Of a stretch of DNA of 64,000 bases, positions 45,346-54,920 are shown piece after piece. A program made the translations under genes and the position numbers. Position 1 is the first letter of the stretch; each line of letters starts with the position of its first letter. The notes under the pieces are model-generated. The model did not search any database. It was given only the letters and a program-made list of their open reading frames with translations, and was not told the DNA's origin. This DNA is from an uncultured Alphaproteobacteria bacterium (GTDB taxonomy: Bacteria > Pseudomonadota > Alphaproteobacteria > HIMB59): contig CACJQJ010000001.1 of assembly GCA_902595525.1 (NCBI GenBank), positions 1 through 64,000 on the forward strand. The letters are read 5' to 3'.

Positions 45346-47820
45346 TTAAGACTTTAATCTATTATTTTTTGGATCCAGCAAAGGTTCTTCAGTAATTGTT
45401 AATGGATACCTTTTGCCAAAGTACTCGACCTCTAACTTTTTTCCTTTTTCTGAAACTTCTGTTGGTAAATATCCATAAACAATGTGTTTATCAACAAAAT
45501 AGCCATAATTTGTACTCGTTACATACCCTACAGCTTTACCATTTGAATATATTGGTTCTGTGCCTAAGGCCATTCCCTCAGGGTCATCAATAATCATACA
45601 AGTAAGTTTCTTTTCAATTGGTTTTTCTTTTATTTTTTGTAGTGCAGTCTTGCCAATAAACTCATTTTCTTTTTTAAGCTTCACCGTAAAGCCTAAGCCT
45701 GACTCATAAGGGTTGTAATTAGTATGAATATCTGTGCCCAGTGATCTATAGCCTTTCTCCAATCTGAGTGACTCAAAAGCACCAGCTCCAGAACAAATCA
45801 TGTTGAACTCTCTTGAAGTTTTTCGAAGTTCATCCCATAATGATAATCCATACTCAGTAGGTGTATATATTTCCCAGCCTAATTCACCTATATAAGATAT
45901 TCTTACAGCAATACAGGGAATGTTACTGATAGAAATCTTTTTAATATGGAAAAATGGAAAACCTTCGTTAGATACATCATCGTCATCACACAGTTTTTCA
46001 AGAACAGATCTTGAATTTGGTCCCCATAAGCCGATACCTGCAAAAGCGGATGTCCAATCTATGATCTGAACACTTCCGTCATCAGGAGCATTTGCTCGAA
46101 GCCAACTTATATCAATCATTCCATTCCCAGCTCCTGCCAAGACCCAAAATTTATTTTCCTCAAGTCTACTAATAGTAAGATCACTCTTTATACCACCATA
46201 TATATTAGAAATTACGCTATAAACAACTTTACCTTCGGCAACATCAATATTATTTGTGCAAACTTTCTGTAATAATTTTAGAGCACCTTTTCCACTTACT
46301 TCAATTTTCACAAATCCTGTAATATCAAACAGGGCACCCGTTTGTCTTGTTACAAGATGTTCAGCTGCTTGAATTGGTGACCAATATTTTGCAGCCCAGC
46401 CTGTCCTATTTGGAAAGTTTTTACCTTTCATTAATTCAGCATTTGACTCATACCATTGAGGTCTTTCCCAGCCCATAGTCTCAAAGAAATGTGCTTTTTG
46501 TCCCTCTAACCTTGCATAAAATGGACTTCTTCTTAGTGGTCTTGGCTGCTCCATTTGTTGAAGCGGGTGAATAATATCATATACCTCTTTATAATTCTGC
46601 TTACCTCTTGACCTTAGATATTTCCTAACATGATGATGTTGATGAAAACGATTGATATCTCCTTGACGAACATCAAGTTCAGGTTCACCATTCACTATCC
46701 ACTCTGCCATAGCTTTTCCAACACCACCCGCATGTGTTATCCATACAGCATTAGCGGTCCACAAACCTTTTACACTTGTCTCGCCCATTAAAGGGTTACC
46801 ATCTGTTGTAAATGAAAAAATTCCATTAATTTTTTTTGTAAGTTTTTTTTCTGAAAATCTTGGGAACAACCAATTCGACTCTTTATGTGCACCTTCAAAA
46901 TCATCAGGTCTAAAGTCCACCAAAGAGGGCATTTCTTCAGCATCTTCAGGTTTCTTTAATTCTTCTGACTCTAAAATTCTTGGTTCATGTCGATAATTCC
47001 CAATAACATAAGTATCATTCCATTGTCTGAAATAGAGACTGTAATCTTGGTGACGCATCAATGCGTGCTCAACCAAAGCTTCTTTGTGATCAGCTTTAAA
47101 TTCTTTCAATTCTTCAAACGGTTCTAACCACACCATTTGATGTTCGCAGGGAACTAGAGGCAATGATATGTTCGCAAGTCTTCCCATTTTTGGAGCCCAG
47201 ATACCAGTTGAGACAAGTACAATATCGGCTTCATAATCACCCTTAGATGTTTGTACACCGCGAATTTGATTATTCTGAATTTTAAAACCATTAACTGCTG
47301 TGTCACCAAAGAATTCCCCTGCTTTTAAATCAGTCACATATTTTGCCATTGCCCTAACTGCTCTTACAGGTGCTGCTAAACCATCAGTTGGAACATAATA
47401 TCCCCCGTGAATTTTTTCCGGATCAATATAGGGGCTCATTTTTAAAACTTCATCTGGAGTGATTATTTTTGCATCAGTTAATCCATAACTGTGAGCTATA
47501 CCTAGTTTTCGATAAAGGTCTTGATGTCTTTCTTTTGTCTTCGATACTTCAATTCCTCCAACAGTATGAAAACAAGGTTTTCCCTCAAATGATAAGGATC
47601 TAAGTAAGTCAACTGTGTACTGTGCAAATTTACACATCATTCGTGAAGGATTAGTTTGAAACACACCTCCTGGTGCATGACTTGTAGAGCCTCCAGTTTC
47701 AAACAATGGCCCTTGATCGAGTATGACCATATCTTTCCAACCCAATTGAGCTAAATGATAGGCGGTGCTCGCTCCAACAATACCACTACCAACGATTATT
47801 ATTCTTGATTTTCTTGCCAT
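45346..47820 (-). CDS. Dimethylglycine dehydrogenase-like FAD/GcvT fusion protein
   Basis: An 824-residue protein with an N-terminal FAD amine oxidase (DAO) domain opening IIVGSGIVGASTAYHLAQLG, ending near residue 380, and a C-terminal GcvT-type folate-binding domain (RQTGALFDITGFVKIEV, YIGELGWEIYTP, ESLRLEKGYRSLGTDI). This architecture matches dimethylglycine and sarcosine dehydrogenases, which oxidise the N-methyl group and pass it to THF as 5,10-methylene-THF. The context (sarcosine oxidase upstream, MetF-like and DmdA-like genes downstream) supports dimethylglycine as substrate. The exact N-methyl amine cannot be fixed from sequence. Confidence 0.88.
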   Translation of the reverse strand: MARKSRIIIVGSGIVGASTAYHLAQLGWKDMVILDQGPLFETGGSTSHAPGGVFQTNPSRMMCKFAQYTVDLLRSLSFEGKPCFHTVGGIEVSKTKERHQDLYRKLGIAHSYGLTDAKIITPDEVLKMSPYIDPEKIHGGYYVPTDGLAAPVRAVRAMAKYVTDLKAGEFFGDTAVNGFKIQNNQIRGVQTSKGDYEADIVLVSTGIWAPKMGRLANISLPLVPCEHQMVWLEPFEELKEFKADHKEALVEHALMRHQDYSLYFRQWNDTYVIGNYRHEPRILESEELKKPEDAEEMPSLVDFRPDDFEGAHKESNWLFPRFSEKKLTKKINGIFSFTTDGNPLMGETSVKGLWTANAVWITHAGGVGKAMAEWIVNGEPELDVRQGDINRFHQHHHVRKYLRSRGKQNYKEVYDIIHPLQQMEQPRPLRRSPFYARLEGQKAHFFETMGWERPQWYESNAELMKGKNFPNRTGWAAKYWSPIQAAEHLVTRQTGALFDITGFVKIEVSGKGALKLLQKVCTNNIDVAEGKVVYSVISNIYGGIKSDLTISRLEENKFWVLAGAGNGMIDISWLRANAPDDGSVQIIDWTSAFAGIGLWGPNSRSVLEKLCDDDDVSNEGFPFFHIKKISISNIPCIAVRISYIGELGWEIYTPTEYGLSLWDELRKTSREFNMICSGAGAFESLRLEKGYRSLGTDIHTNYNPYESGLGFTVKLKKENEFIGKTALQKIKEKPIEKKLTCMIIDDPEGMALGTEPIYSNGKAVGYVTSTNYGYFVDKHIVYGYLPTEVSEKGKKLEVEYFGKRYPLTITEEPLLDPKNNRLKS

Positions 47821-47878
47821 TTATACTTCTAAAAATACCTAATCAGTTCCAAAATTTGATGTCAATATGAAAAAAAAC

Positions 47879-48400
47879 CTAATAGTTAACCGCGTCAATA
47901 AGACGATCCTCAAGATAGTCAGCAAATGATCGATTACAACTAAGTAACAATTTAAGATCAAGATTAAAAATAGAACAGTCTACTCTAGCTAATAATGTTT
48001 GTGCAGCAGTGGATTTTTTAAAGGATTTTTCTCTAAAGTCAAAATGCGTTAATTTATTTAATATATCAAAACTATTTTTACCCTGAATTTCAAAAAATAC
48101 TTGTGAGTCAGAAATATTTGTCGCCAATATTAAGGGTGATTTATTTAAGTCAGCTAAGATTTTGTTGAGTTTTTTATTTTCAATTTCTTTTTCAAATATC
48201 AAATTCCATTGATCAAAAGACATTTTTGCTAAAGTATAATCATCATTTGAAATTATCCTTAAATTATCTGATGGTGGTAAAAGTTTTAAAGATTTATTTA
48301 TGTGATTATTAAATTTTGAGTCACCAGATCCTCTTAACAGAATCTGTTGAATAACTTTTTTTTTTATTTCTATACCATCAGATCGGATTACTTCAGTCAT
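47879..48400 (-). CDS. soxG: Sarcosine oxidase gamma subunit
   Basis: A 173-residue protein in the SoxG position, overlapping soxA by 4 bases. Family blocks are weak but visible, for example QGKNSFDILNKLTHFDFRE and a run TAAQTLLARVDCSIF. The subunit is small and poorly conserved in general; it completes the heterotetramer of SoxB, SoxD, SoxA and SoxG. Without the context I would not have named it from sequence alone. Confidence 0.82.
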   Translation of the reverse strand: MTEVIRSDGIEIKKKVIQQILLRGSGDSKFNNHINKSLKLLPPSDNLRIISNDDYTLAKMSFDQWNLIFEKEIENKKLNKILADLNKSPLILATNISDSQVFFEIQGKNSFDILNKLTHFDFREKSFKKSTAAQTLLARVDCSIFNLDLKLLLSCNRSFADYLEDRLIDAVNY

Positions 48401-51375
48401 GAAACTAACCTTTTATTATCTTCATCATAAAAAACTGGTTTAACTATATCCACACCAGTTGCACCCATACTTGATGTAGAAGCGTAAGCTTTTGTTCCAA
48501 TCATAGAGTGGCCATTTTTGATAACAGCTAATGCAAAATCATGACCTAATGTAGAACTATAATAACAAGATGTAATATGACCAAGCATTGGGACAGGAGA
48601 CTTAATTTCTTTATCAAGAATGATATGTTGTCCTTCCTCTAGTTTATCGGCTTTATTCGAGGGAATGATACCAACAAGTTGTTTCCTATCTTCTCTTATA
48701 GTATCAGACCGAGTAAGTGATCTTTTACCTAAAAAATCTTTTTTTGATTTACCAATCATCCAGCTAAGTCCTAAATCTATTGGCGTTATAGAACCATCTG
48801 TGTCTTGACCAACAATAATGTAACCCTTTTCTGCCCTTAAAAGATGCATTGCCTCCGTGCCGTAGGGAGCAAGACCAAATTCTTTTCCAACACTTTGAAT
48901 GTTATCCCAAATTTTAGGCGCACTATTTGACGGAATATATATTTCGTAACCTAACTCCCCAGTAAAGCTTGCTCTTAGAATTCGTATTGGAACACCGTTA
49001 AATTCATGAAATTGGAAAGTCATAAATGGAAACTTCTCATTGCTAAAATTGATATTTGGAAAGGCTTTTTTCATAATTTCTCTAGTTTTTGGTCCACTAA
49101 TGTTGAAAGTTGCATATTGCTCTGTAATCGAGTTCATAAAAACTTTTAAATTTGGCCACTCGGTCTGAGCATACTCCTCCATGCAACCTAAAACAGTAGC
49201 AGCACCTCCAGTAGTTGTAGTGGCAATAAAATGCTGATCAGAAATTTTACAAATTATGCCGTCATCTTTTACCATTCCATCTTCCCCCAACATAAGAGCA
49301 TATCTTGCAGAACCTTGTTTCATCTTAGTAAAACTGTTTGTGTAAATTAAATTCATAAATTCCAATGCATCCTCACCTTTGATCTCAATTTTTCCTAATG
49401 TGCTACCATCTAAAATACCTGCGTTTTCTCTTACATTTTTGCTCTCTCGTTGAACAGCATCATGCATCGACTCATCTTTATTAATTTGAAAATACCATGG
49501 CCTTTTCCATTGCCCGACATCCTCAAAAATTGCACCATTTTTTAAGTGCCAACTATGTATTGGTGATTTTCTCTTCGGGTCATAAAACTCATAGCAATTT
49601 CTGCCAGCTATTGCAGAAAAACTTAAAGGAGCATAGGGTGGTCGATAAATAGTTGTGCCAACTTCATTTACTTTTTTATCCAAAAGATCAGAAACTATTC
49701 CCAGTGCGTTAATACTACTAATTTTACCTTGATCAGTTCCCATGCTATTTGTTGTATATCTTTTTAAATGTTCAATTCTATCAAAACCCTCTGTTATTGC
49801 TTGACGGATATCTTTAGTTGTTACATCATTTTGTAAGTCAATAAATGATTTAGCCCATAATGATTTCTTTTGCGGAGAGACCTCCCACAATTTTTCAATG
49901 TTATACTTAGTGTCTGTATTTAATTCGAGTTTTACGTCTAATTTTTTGACTTTAAAAGTTTTCAATTTTTCATTTATATCAGAATTTAAATTATCAAAAT
50001 TAAATTGTCCTGAAGCAGATCCAAGAGTTATGGTAGGTTGAAAAGGTTTTGATGGCTTGTAAGTTAAATCTTTCTCATCCCAATCTAATAAACCTTTTGA
50101 TTGAGTAAACAAGTGAACATCTGGATTTATTCCGCCTGACAAACATAAGCAGTCACATTTAATTTCATTTAAAGCACCAGAACTATCCTCAACAAGAATT
50201 TTTTCAATTTTTTTATTTCCAAATGCTCCTTTAATTTGTGAATTTGTGTAGAGAGGAACATCATTTTTTCTTATCAAGTCAAACAAATTTGGCTCAATTT
50301 CTTCCCCTGATCGTGAGTCGATATATGCTTTTGGTTTTAAACCAGCTTTTATAAGACTATAAACTAAGCTGTTTGAATTCGAATTATTACTGAAAATAAC
50401 AGGTTCTTTAGAAGGTGCTAGTCCATATCGGCACATATATTTTTCAAAGGAAGAGCTTAGCATTATGCCTGGGAGATCGTTATTTTGAAAAGATAAAAAT
50501 CTCTCAATGTGTCCATTGCATAATATTGTGTGACCTGTACGTATCTTATGTAAAGTGCTATTAACTTTTCCTTCTATCGGTTTAGAGCCAACAAATCTAT
50601 CTTCAATGGCTATAAGATGATTTATGTAATTATAAGTTGTAACAAGTGTATTTTTTAAAATCTTTATATTCTTAGAGTCTTCTATTTCTTGTATAGTTTC
50701 TTTTAACCAATCTTTAGGCTCTTTGTTATCAATTAATGATATTTTGCTTGAATTATTTATAATGCCACCAAGTTGTCCTTCAAAGTCAATTAACAACACA
50801 TCATAATTTGAGTTGATGAAAGATTTAGCTGCGAGAAGTCCATTTAATCCTCCCCCTATAATTGTAACATCGACGTTATGATGGATATGATTACTTATGC
50901 CTTTGAAATCTTTGGGAGGTTTACCTAATCCAGCTGCTCTTCTAATAAGTGGTTCATATAAATTTTTCCAAAATTTCTTATGTGGCCCCATGAATGTTTT
51001 ATAGTAAAAACCAGCAGTAAAAATTGGAGAAAATAAGTTATTGATACTTCCAAAATCGTTTTCAAGAGAAGGCCATCTGTTTTGACTTTCAATTTCCATC
51101 CCTTCATAAATTTTTTTTATAGTTGCTCTTGTGTTTGGTTCGGAATATTCACTAATTATTTGGACTAGAGCATTTGGTTCTTCTATACCACAGGTATAAA
51201 TTCCTCTTGGCCTATGGTATTTAAAACTTCTTCCTACAAGGTTAATATTATTTCTTAATAGAGCTGAGGCTATAGTATCGCCTTTGTAGCCAAAATATTT
51301 GACCCCATCAAACTTAAAGCTAATTTTTTGATGAAACTGAATAAATTGATTATCTTTTAAATTTATAGATTTCAT
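48397..51375 (-). CDS. soxA: Sarcosine oxidase alpha subunit
   Basis: A 992-residue subunit with the expected domains. An N-terminal 2Fe-2S-like fold (YHRPRGIYTCGIEEPNALV near 54-72) is followed by an NAD-binding Rossmann domain (DVTIIGGGLNGLLAAKSF near 170). The C-terminal GcvT-type folate-binding domain (about 590-990) has TLGKIEIKGEDALEFMNLIY, FTGELGYEIYIPS and EAMHLLRAEKGYIIVGQDTD. It takes the methyl group of sarcosine to 5,10-methylene-THF, with SoxB carrying FAD. It overlaps soxG by 4 bases and soxD by 4 bases. Confidence 0.95.
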   Translation of the reverse strand: MKSINLKDNQFIQFHQKISFKFDGVKYFGYKGDTIASALLRNNINLVGRSFKYHRPRGIYTCGIEEPNALVQIISEYSEPNTRATIKKIYEGMEIESQNRWPSLENDFGSINNLFSPIFTAGFYYKTFMGPHKKFWKNLYEPLIRRAAGLGKPPKDFKGISNHIHHNVDVTIIGGGLNGLLAAKSFINSNYDVLLIDFEGQLGGIINNSSKISLIDNKEPKDWLKETIQEIEDSKNIKILKNTLVTTYNYINHLIAIEDRFVGSKPIEGKVNSTLHKIRTGHTILCNGHIERFLSFQNNDLPGIMLSSSFEKYMCRYGLAPSKEPVIFSNNSNSNSLVYSLIKAGLKPKAYIDSRSGEEIEPNLFDLIRKNDVPLYTNSQIKGAFGNKKIEKILVEDSSGALNEIKCDCLCLSGGINPDVHLFTQSKGLLDWDEKDLTYKPSKPFQPTITLGSASGQFNFDNLNSDINEKLKTFKVKKLDVKLELNTDTKYNIEKLWEVSPQKKSLWAKSFIDLQNDVTTKDIRQAITEGFDRIEHLKRYTTNSMGTDQGKISSINALGIVSDLLDKKVNEVGTTIYRPPYAPLSFSAIAGRNCYEFYDPKRKSPIHSWHLKNGAIFEDVGQWKRPWYFQINKDESMHDAVQRESKNVRENAGILDGSTLGKIEIKGEDALEFMNLIYTNSFTKMKQGSARYALMLGEDGMVKDDGIICKISDQHFIATTTTGGAATVLGCMEEYAQTEWPNLKVFMNSITEQYATFNISGPKTREIMKKAFPNINFSNEKFPFMTFQFHEFNGVPIRILRASFTGELGYEIYIPSNSAPKIWDNIQSVGKEFGLAPYGTEAMHLLRAEKGYIIVGQDTDGSITPIDLGLSWMIGKSKKDFLGKRSLTRSDTIREDRKQLVGIIPSNKADKLEEGQHIILDKEIKSPVPMLGHITSCYYSSTLGHDFALAVIKNGHSMIGTKAYASTSSMGATGVDIVKPVFYDEDNKRLVS

Positions 51376-51722
51376 TTTTCAACCGTAAAATTACCCGAAC
51401 CAACTTCTGGTTCACCAGAGGGCGTTTTAACAACACTTTTAAAATTATTTAAATTTGGTTTTTTTTCATCGAGCTTGTAGGTCACCAAAATTTCATCAGT
51501 AGATGTATCTCTTACACAATTAAACCATTTGCGACAACCATGTGTGTGTACCCAGCGCTCATAAAACAAACCTTTCGGATTTGCTCTTATAAAGACATAT
51601 TCTCCCCACTCTCGATCACCAATTTCTTTTGATCCATCGGGTCTTTTTACATGCGCCTCTCCTCCATTTGAAAATTCCGATTGATCTCTCGGGCCGCAAT
51701 AAGGGCAATTAATTATGAGCAT
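51372..51722 (-). CDS. soxD: Sarcosine oxidase delta subunit
   Basis: A 116-residue zinc-binding subunit. INCPYCGPRDQSEFSNGGEA opens the protein, giving the first two zinc cysteines, and VHTHGCRKWFNCVRDT supplies the His and last Cys ligands. WGEYVFIRANPKGLFYERW is a family block. It is slightly longer than usual (about 95-105) through a C-terminal tail. It overlaps soxA by 4 bases and follows soxB after 5 bases. Confidence 0.96.
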   Translation of the reverse strand: MLIINCPYCGPRDQSEFSNGGEAHVKRPDGSKEIGDREWGEYVFIRANPKGLFYERWVHTHGCRKWFNCVRDTSTDEILVTYKLDEKKPNLNNFKSVVKTPSGEPEVGSGNFTVEK

Positions 51723-51727
51723 ATTTA

Positions 51728-52978
51728 TTAATGTGCTACGGCTGCAGCACCGTGTTCGTCGACTAATCTTCCACTTGCAAATCTATCAAGATTAAAAGCA
51801 CTATTAATTTGATGAGGTTCATTTTTTGCAATGGTATGTGCAAAAACATTTGCACTTCCAGGTGTAGCTTTAAAACCACCTGTGCCCCAGCCACAATTAA
51901 AAAATAAACCCTCAATGTCACATTTACTAATAATAGGACTAGCATCTGGGCAGATGTCAACAATACCTCCCCATTGACGAAGCATTTTCATTTTGCCAAA
52001 TACTGGATAAAGCTCGACCATAGCTCGAATAGTATCTTCAATAATGTTAAAACCACCTCTTTGAGTGAAAGAATTATAACTATCGGTTCCTGCTCCAATA
52101 ACTAATTCACCTTTATCAGATTGACTGACATAAGCATGAACTGCAGAGGACATTACCACTGTATCAATAATAGGTTTGATTGGTTCAGAAACAAGTGCCT
52201 GAAGTGGCTTACTTTGTAAAGGTAATCTGATACCTGCACTTTCTGCTAAAACACCAGTATGACCTGAAGCAACAACTCCAATTTTATTTGCCCTTAGAAA
52301 ACCCTTGGAAGTTTCGACACCTTCTATTGTTCCATTTTTAGTCCTTATTTGATGTGCCTCACAATTTTGAATTATATCAACTCCCATCTCATCAGCGCGC
52401 ATTGCAAAACCCCATGCTATAGCATCATGTCTTGCTACACCACCGCGAGGTTGGTAAGATGCACCTAGCACTGGATATCGAAGATTGTCAGTATTCATTA
52501 TAGGAACCTTTTTTTGAATTTCTTCTTTAGATAACCAAAATGAATCAATACCATTTAAATTATTTGCACTCACTCTTCTTTTAATTTCTTTTATATCATG
52601 TTCGTTATGGGCTAAATTCATAACCCCTCTTTGACTAAACATTACATTGTAATTTAATTCGCTTGATAGGTTTTCCCATAACTTTAAAGAGTGTTCGTAC
52701 AAATGAGCACTATCATCCCATAAATAATTTGATCTAATGATAGTGGTGTTTCTACCTGTGTTACCTCCACCAAGCCAACCTTTTTCTATTACGGCAATAT
52801 TTTTTAATCCATGTTCCTTTGCTAAGTAATATGCAGTTCCTAGTCCATGACCCCCACCACCAATTATTATGACATCATAAAACTCTCTAGGTTCGGGGCT
52901 TCTCCACATTTTTGGCCACTCTTTATGGCCAGATAGTGCATTTTTAGCAAGGCTAAATATTGAATATTTTTTCTTCAC
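51728..52978 (-). CDS. soxB: Sarcosine oxidase beta subunit
   Basis: A 416-residue flavoprotein with the FAD Rossmann motif [18 protein letters not shown] near residues 35-52, [19 protein letters not shown] near 68-86, and [17 protein letters not shown] near 340-356. It oxidises the N-methyl group of sarcosine to give glycine. It is the first gene of the soxBDAG set, 28 bases after the 2OG-oxygenase-like gene. The length is normal. Confidence 0.96.
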   Translation of the reverse strand: MKKKYSIFSLAKNALSGHKEWPKMWRSPEPREFYDVIIIGGGGHGLGTAYYLAKEHGLKNIAVIEKGWLGGGNTGRNTTIIRSNYLWDDSAHLYEHSLKLWENLSSELNYNVMFSQRGVMNLAHNEHDIKEIKRRVSANNLNGIDSFWLSKEEIQKKVPIMNTDNLRYPVLGASYQPRGGVARHDAIAWGFAMRADEMGVDIIQNCEAHQIRTKNGTIEGVETSKGFLRANKIGVVASGHTGVLAESAGIRLPLQSKPLQALVSEPIKPIIDTVVMSSAVHAYVSQSDKGELVIGAGTDSYNSFTQRGGFNIIEDTIRAMVELYPVFGKMKMLRQWGGIVDICPDASPIISKCDIEGLFFNCGWGTGGFKATPGSANVFAHTIAKNEPHQINSAFNLDRFASGRLVDEHGAAAVAH

Positions 52979-53006
52979 ATCAGCAAATTAGCAAAAAATA
53001 AAATAA

Positions 53007-53837
53007 TCAGCTAGTTATTTTCAGGGGCGAATTGTCATTAATTTTTTTAAAAATTTTAGGGAACTTCCATTGCAAATCGCAGTCTACATTTGGGGCTTGA
53101 GCTGAACTATTTAAGTCGTTTTCACAAATAGTTCTAATTTCAAAGCTTATCCTTGTATTTTCAGACTTTTCTTTTGATGAGCTATGTAAGTGGGCACCTG
53201 AAAAACATAAAATTTCTCCTGGTTTTATAGTTACTGGTATTTTCTTAATATTGCTGGGCAAGTCCTCTTTTAATTGTGGAGCAGAGGGATAGGAAAAATC
53301 ACCTTTTTTTCTATTGGTTAAATAAATGTTTAAGTCCCAAGTCGAAGTATTATTTTTAACTGGAACATCAAAATAATCTGGATAAAAAATCATAGTATTT
53401 TTTTCCTCTACATTGCTTACTGGTGCCCACCAATTAATTTGTTGATACAAATTTGTGCCCCAAGTATCACGATGAATATTTATTCTAGATGCTTCTCTAT
53501 AAGGTAAGTTATTTTCTGCTGGTGCTACCCTTACCACAAATCGATCCCAAAAAGTTCCACCTTTATTATATCCAATTTCATATAAAAAGTTTGAAAATAG
53601 TTTTCTGAAATCCTCATGGTTTTTTAATTTTGATACAATATCCTTACTTATATCCTCAGAATTTTTTAAATAATGTATTTTTTCTATTTCACCATCATAA
53701 ATATTTTGTATTTTATTTTTAATTTGGGTTATTAAATCATTTGTATTTTTTGATTTTTGAAATACAAAAACTTTTCCACTAAAAATATCTTTTTTAAATT
53801 CTTGAAGATTTGAAATTTTTTCTATTGGTATAAACAT
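53007..53837 (-). CDS. Fe(II)/2-oxoglutarate-dependent dioxygenase-like protein, unknown substrate
   Basis: A 276-residue protein that looks like a double-stranded beta-helix (phytanoyl-CoA hydroxylase-like) oxygenase. A candidate HxD pair is INIHRDTWGTN near residues 120-130, and the distal half has GEILCFSGAHLHSSS with a candidate His, followed by ENTRISFEIRT with the Arg expected to bind 2-oxoglutarate. It lies between pfkA (adjacent, zero spacing) and soxB (28 bases), so it is likely co-expressed with sarcosine oxidation. It could prepare a methylated osmolyte for the Sox/Dmg pathway, but that is inference. Confidence 0.6.
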   Translation of the reverse strand: MFIPIEKISNLQEFKKDIFSGKVFVFQKSKNTNDLITQIKNKIQNIYDGEIEKIHYLKNSEDISKDIVSKLKNHEDFRKLFSNFLYEIGYNKGGTFWDRFVVRVAPAENNLPYREASRINIHRDTWGTNLYQQINWWAPVSNVEEKNTMIFYPDYFDVPVKNNTSTWDLNIYLTNRKKGDFSYPSAPQLKEDLPSNIKKIPVTIKPGEILCFSGAHLHSSSKEKSENTRISFEIRTICENDLNSSAQAPNVDCDLQWKFPKIFKKINDNSPLKITS

Positions 53838-54920
53838 TCACTCTATATCACCAACATATACCCCAAGTGCTAAAGCAGTTTCAATTAGAGGATCGGATCT
53901 ATCTACAACTTTATAAGTAGAAATTCCTTCACTAATTGGAACATCAACAACTTTCCTATCTCTCCAGGCAACCATTCTTCCATATTTTCCTTTTGCTATT
54001 AAATCAACAGCATAAACTCCAAAAGCACTAGCTAAAATTCTATCACGTGGAGTAGGAGGCGCACCTCGTTGAACATGCCCCAAAGAAGTGACCCTACACT
54101 CTATATCAGTACTTTTCATTATTTCCTCTGAAAGATAATTACCTATTCCGCCTAATCTTTTTTGACCATCAGCGTATTCAACAGTATAACTTTTTCCGTT
54201 TTCTGTTTTTACTGCCTCTGCTACCACAATCAGCGAATGAACTATTCCTCTATTTTTCATTTCAGTGAGTTTATTGACTATTCCTTTGATAGAGTAATCT
54301 AATTCAGGAATTAGGATTACATCTGCTCCACCTGCAATGCCTGCGTTAATAGCTATGTGTCCTGCGTCTCTACCCATTACTTCTAAAATCATCGTTCTTT
54401 GATGACTTGCAGCAGTTGTTTGTAAGTTATCTAGTGCTTGGGTAGCAACATTTACAGCTGTATTAAACCCTATGGAGCTTTCAGTGGCTCCCACATCATT
54501 GTCAATTGTTTTAGGTATGGCTACAATATTTAAGTCACCTCTTTTTGCAATTTCAGTTAATATCGACATGCTTCCATCTCCGCCTATAACAATAAGCCCA
54601 TCAAGACCTAATTCTTTGTAACCATCAATAATGTCTTGGGATCTATCTTTGTATTTACCATCTGGCATGGGAAATTTAAAAGGATTACCTTTACTTGTTG
54701 TTCCCAAAAATGTCCCACCTTGTCTTAGAAGAGAACCGCTAAAAGTTTGATAGTCTAATGGAACATAAGCAACTGGTCTTTGCATTAACCCAACAGTGCC
54801 ATCACGAATACCCATAACTTCCATCTGATATGTATTTTTAGCTCTGAAAAATATCGATCTAACTGCCGCGTTTAAACCACCACAGTCTCCACCACTAGTA
54901 AGAATTCCAATTTTTTTCAT
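53838..54920 (-). CDS. pfkA: 6-phosphofructokinase (PfkA family)
   Basis: A 360-residue PfkA-family kinase of fructose 6-phosphate. ILTSGGDCGGLNAAVR opens the protein. The nucleotide loop is GGDGS at 113-117 and the catalytic base block is PKTIDND at 136-142. The Gly in GGDGS is typical of ATP-dependent forms, while the Lys in PKTIDND (Gly in bacterial ATP-PFKs) is seen in pyrophosphate-type and some long ATP-type enzymes; I favour ATP as donor. It follows the ROK kinase with no gap and precedes the oxygenase gene with no gap. It implies an Embden-Meyerhof route, which many marine streamlined Alphaproteobacteria lack. Confidence 0.9.
   Translation of the reverse strand: MKKIGILTSGGDCGGLNAAVRSIFFRAKNTYQMEVMGIRDGTVGLMQRPVAYVPLDYQTFSGSLLRQGGTFLGTTSKGNPFKFPMPDGKYKDRSQDIIDGYKELGLDGLIVIGGDGSMSILTEIAKRGDLNIVAIPKTIDNDVGATESSIGFNTAVNVATQALDNLQTTAASHQRTMILEVMGRDAGHIAINAGIAGGADVILIPELDYSIKGIVNKLTEMKNRGIVHSLIVVAEAVKTENGKSYTVEYADGQKRLGGIGNYLSEEIMKSTDIECRVTSLGHVQRGAPPTPRDRILASAFGVYAVDLIAKGKYGRMVAWRDRKVVDVPISEGISTYKVVDRSDPLIETALALGVYVGDIE

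Noticed and set aside
47821..47878. Glycine riboswitch before dimethylglycine dehydrogenase
   Set aside because: The gap is only 58 bases, AT-rich, and shows none of the conserved riboswitch core; too short for one.
53838..54920. Pyrophosphate-dependent phosphofructokinase
   Set aside because: The Lys in PKTIDND suggests it, but the Gly in GGDGS instead of Asp argues for ATP; left as ATP-favoured.
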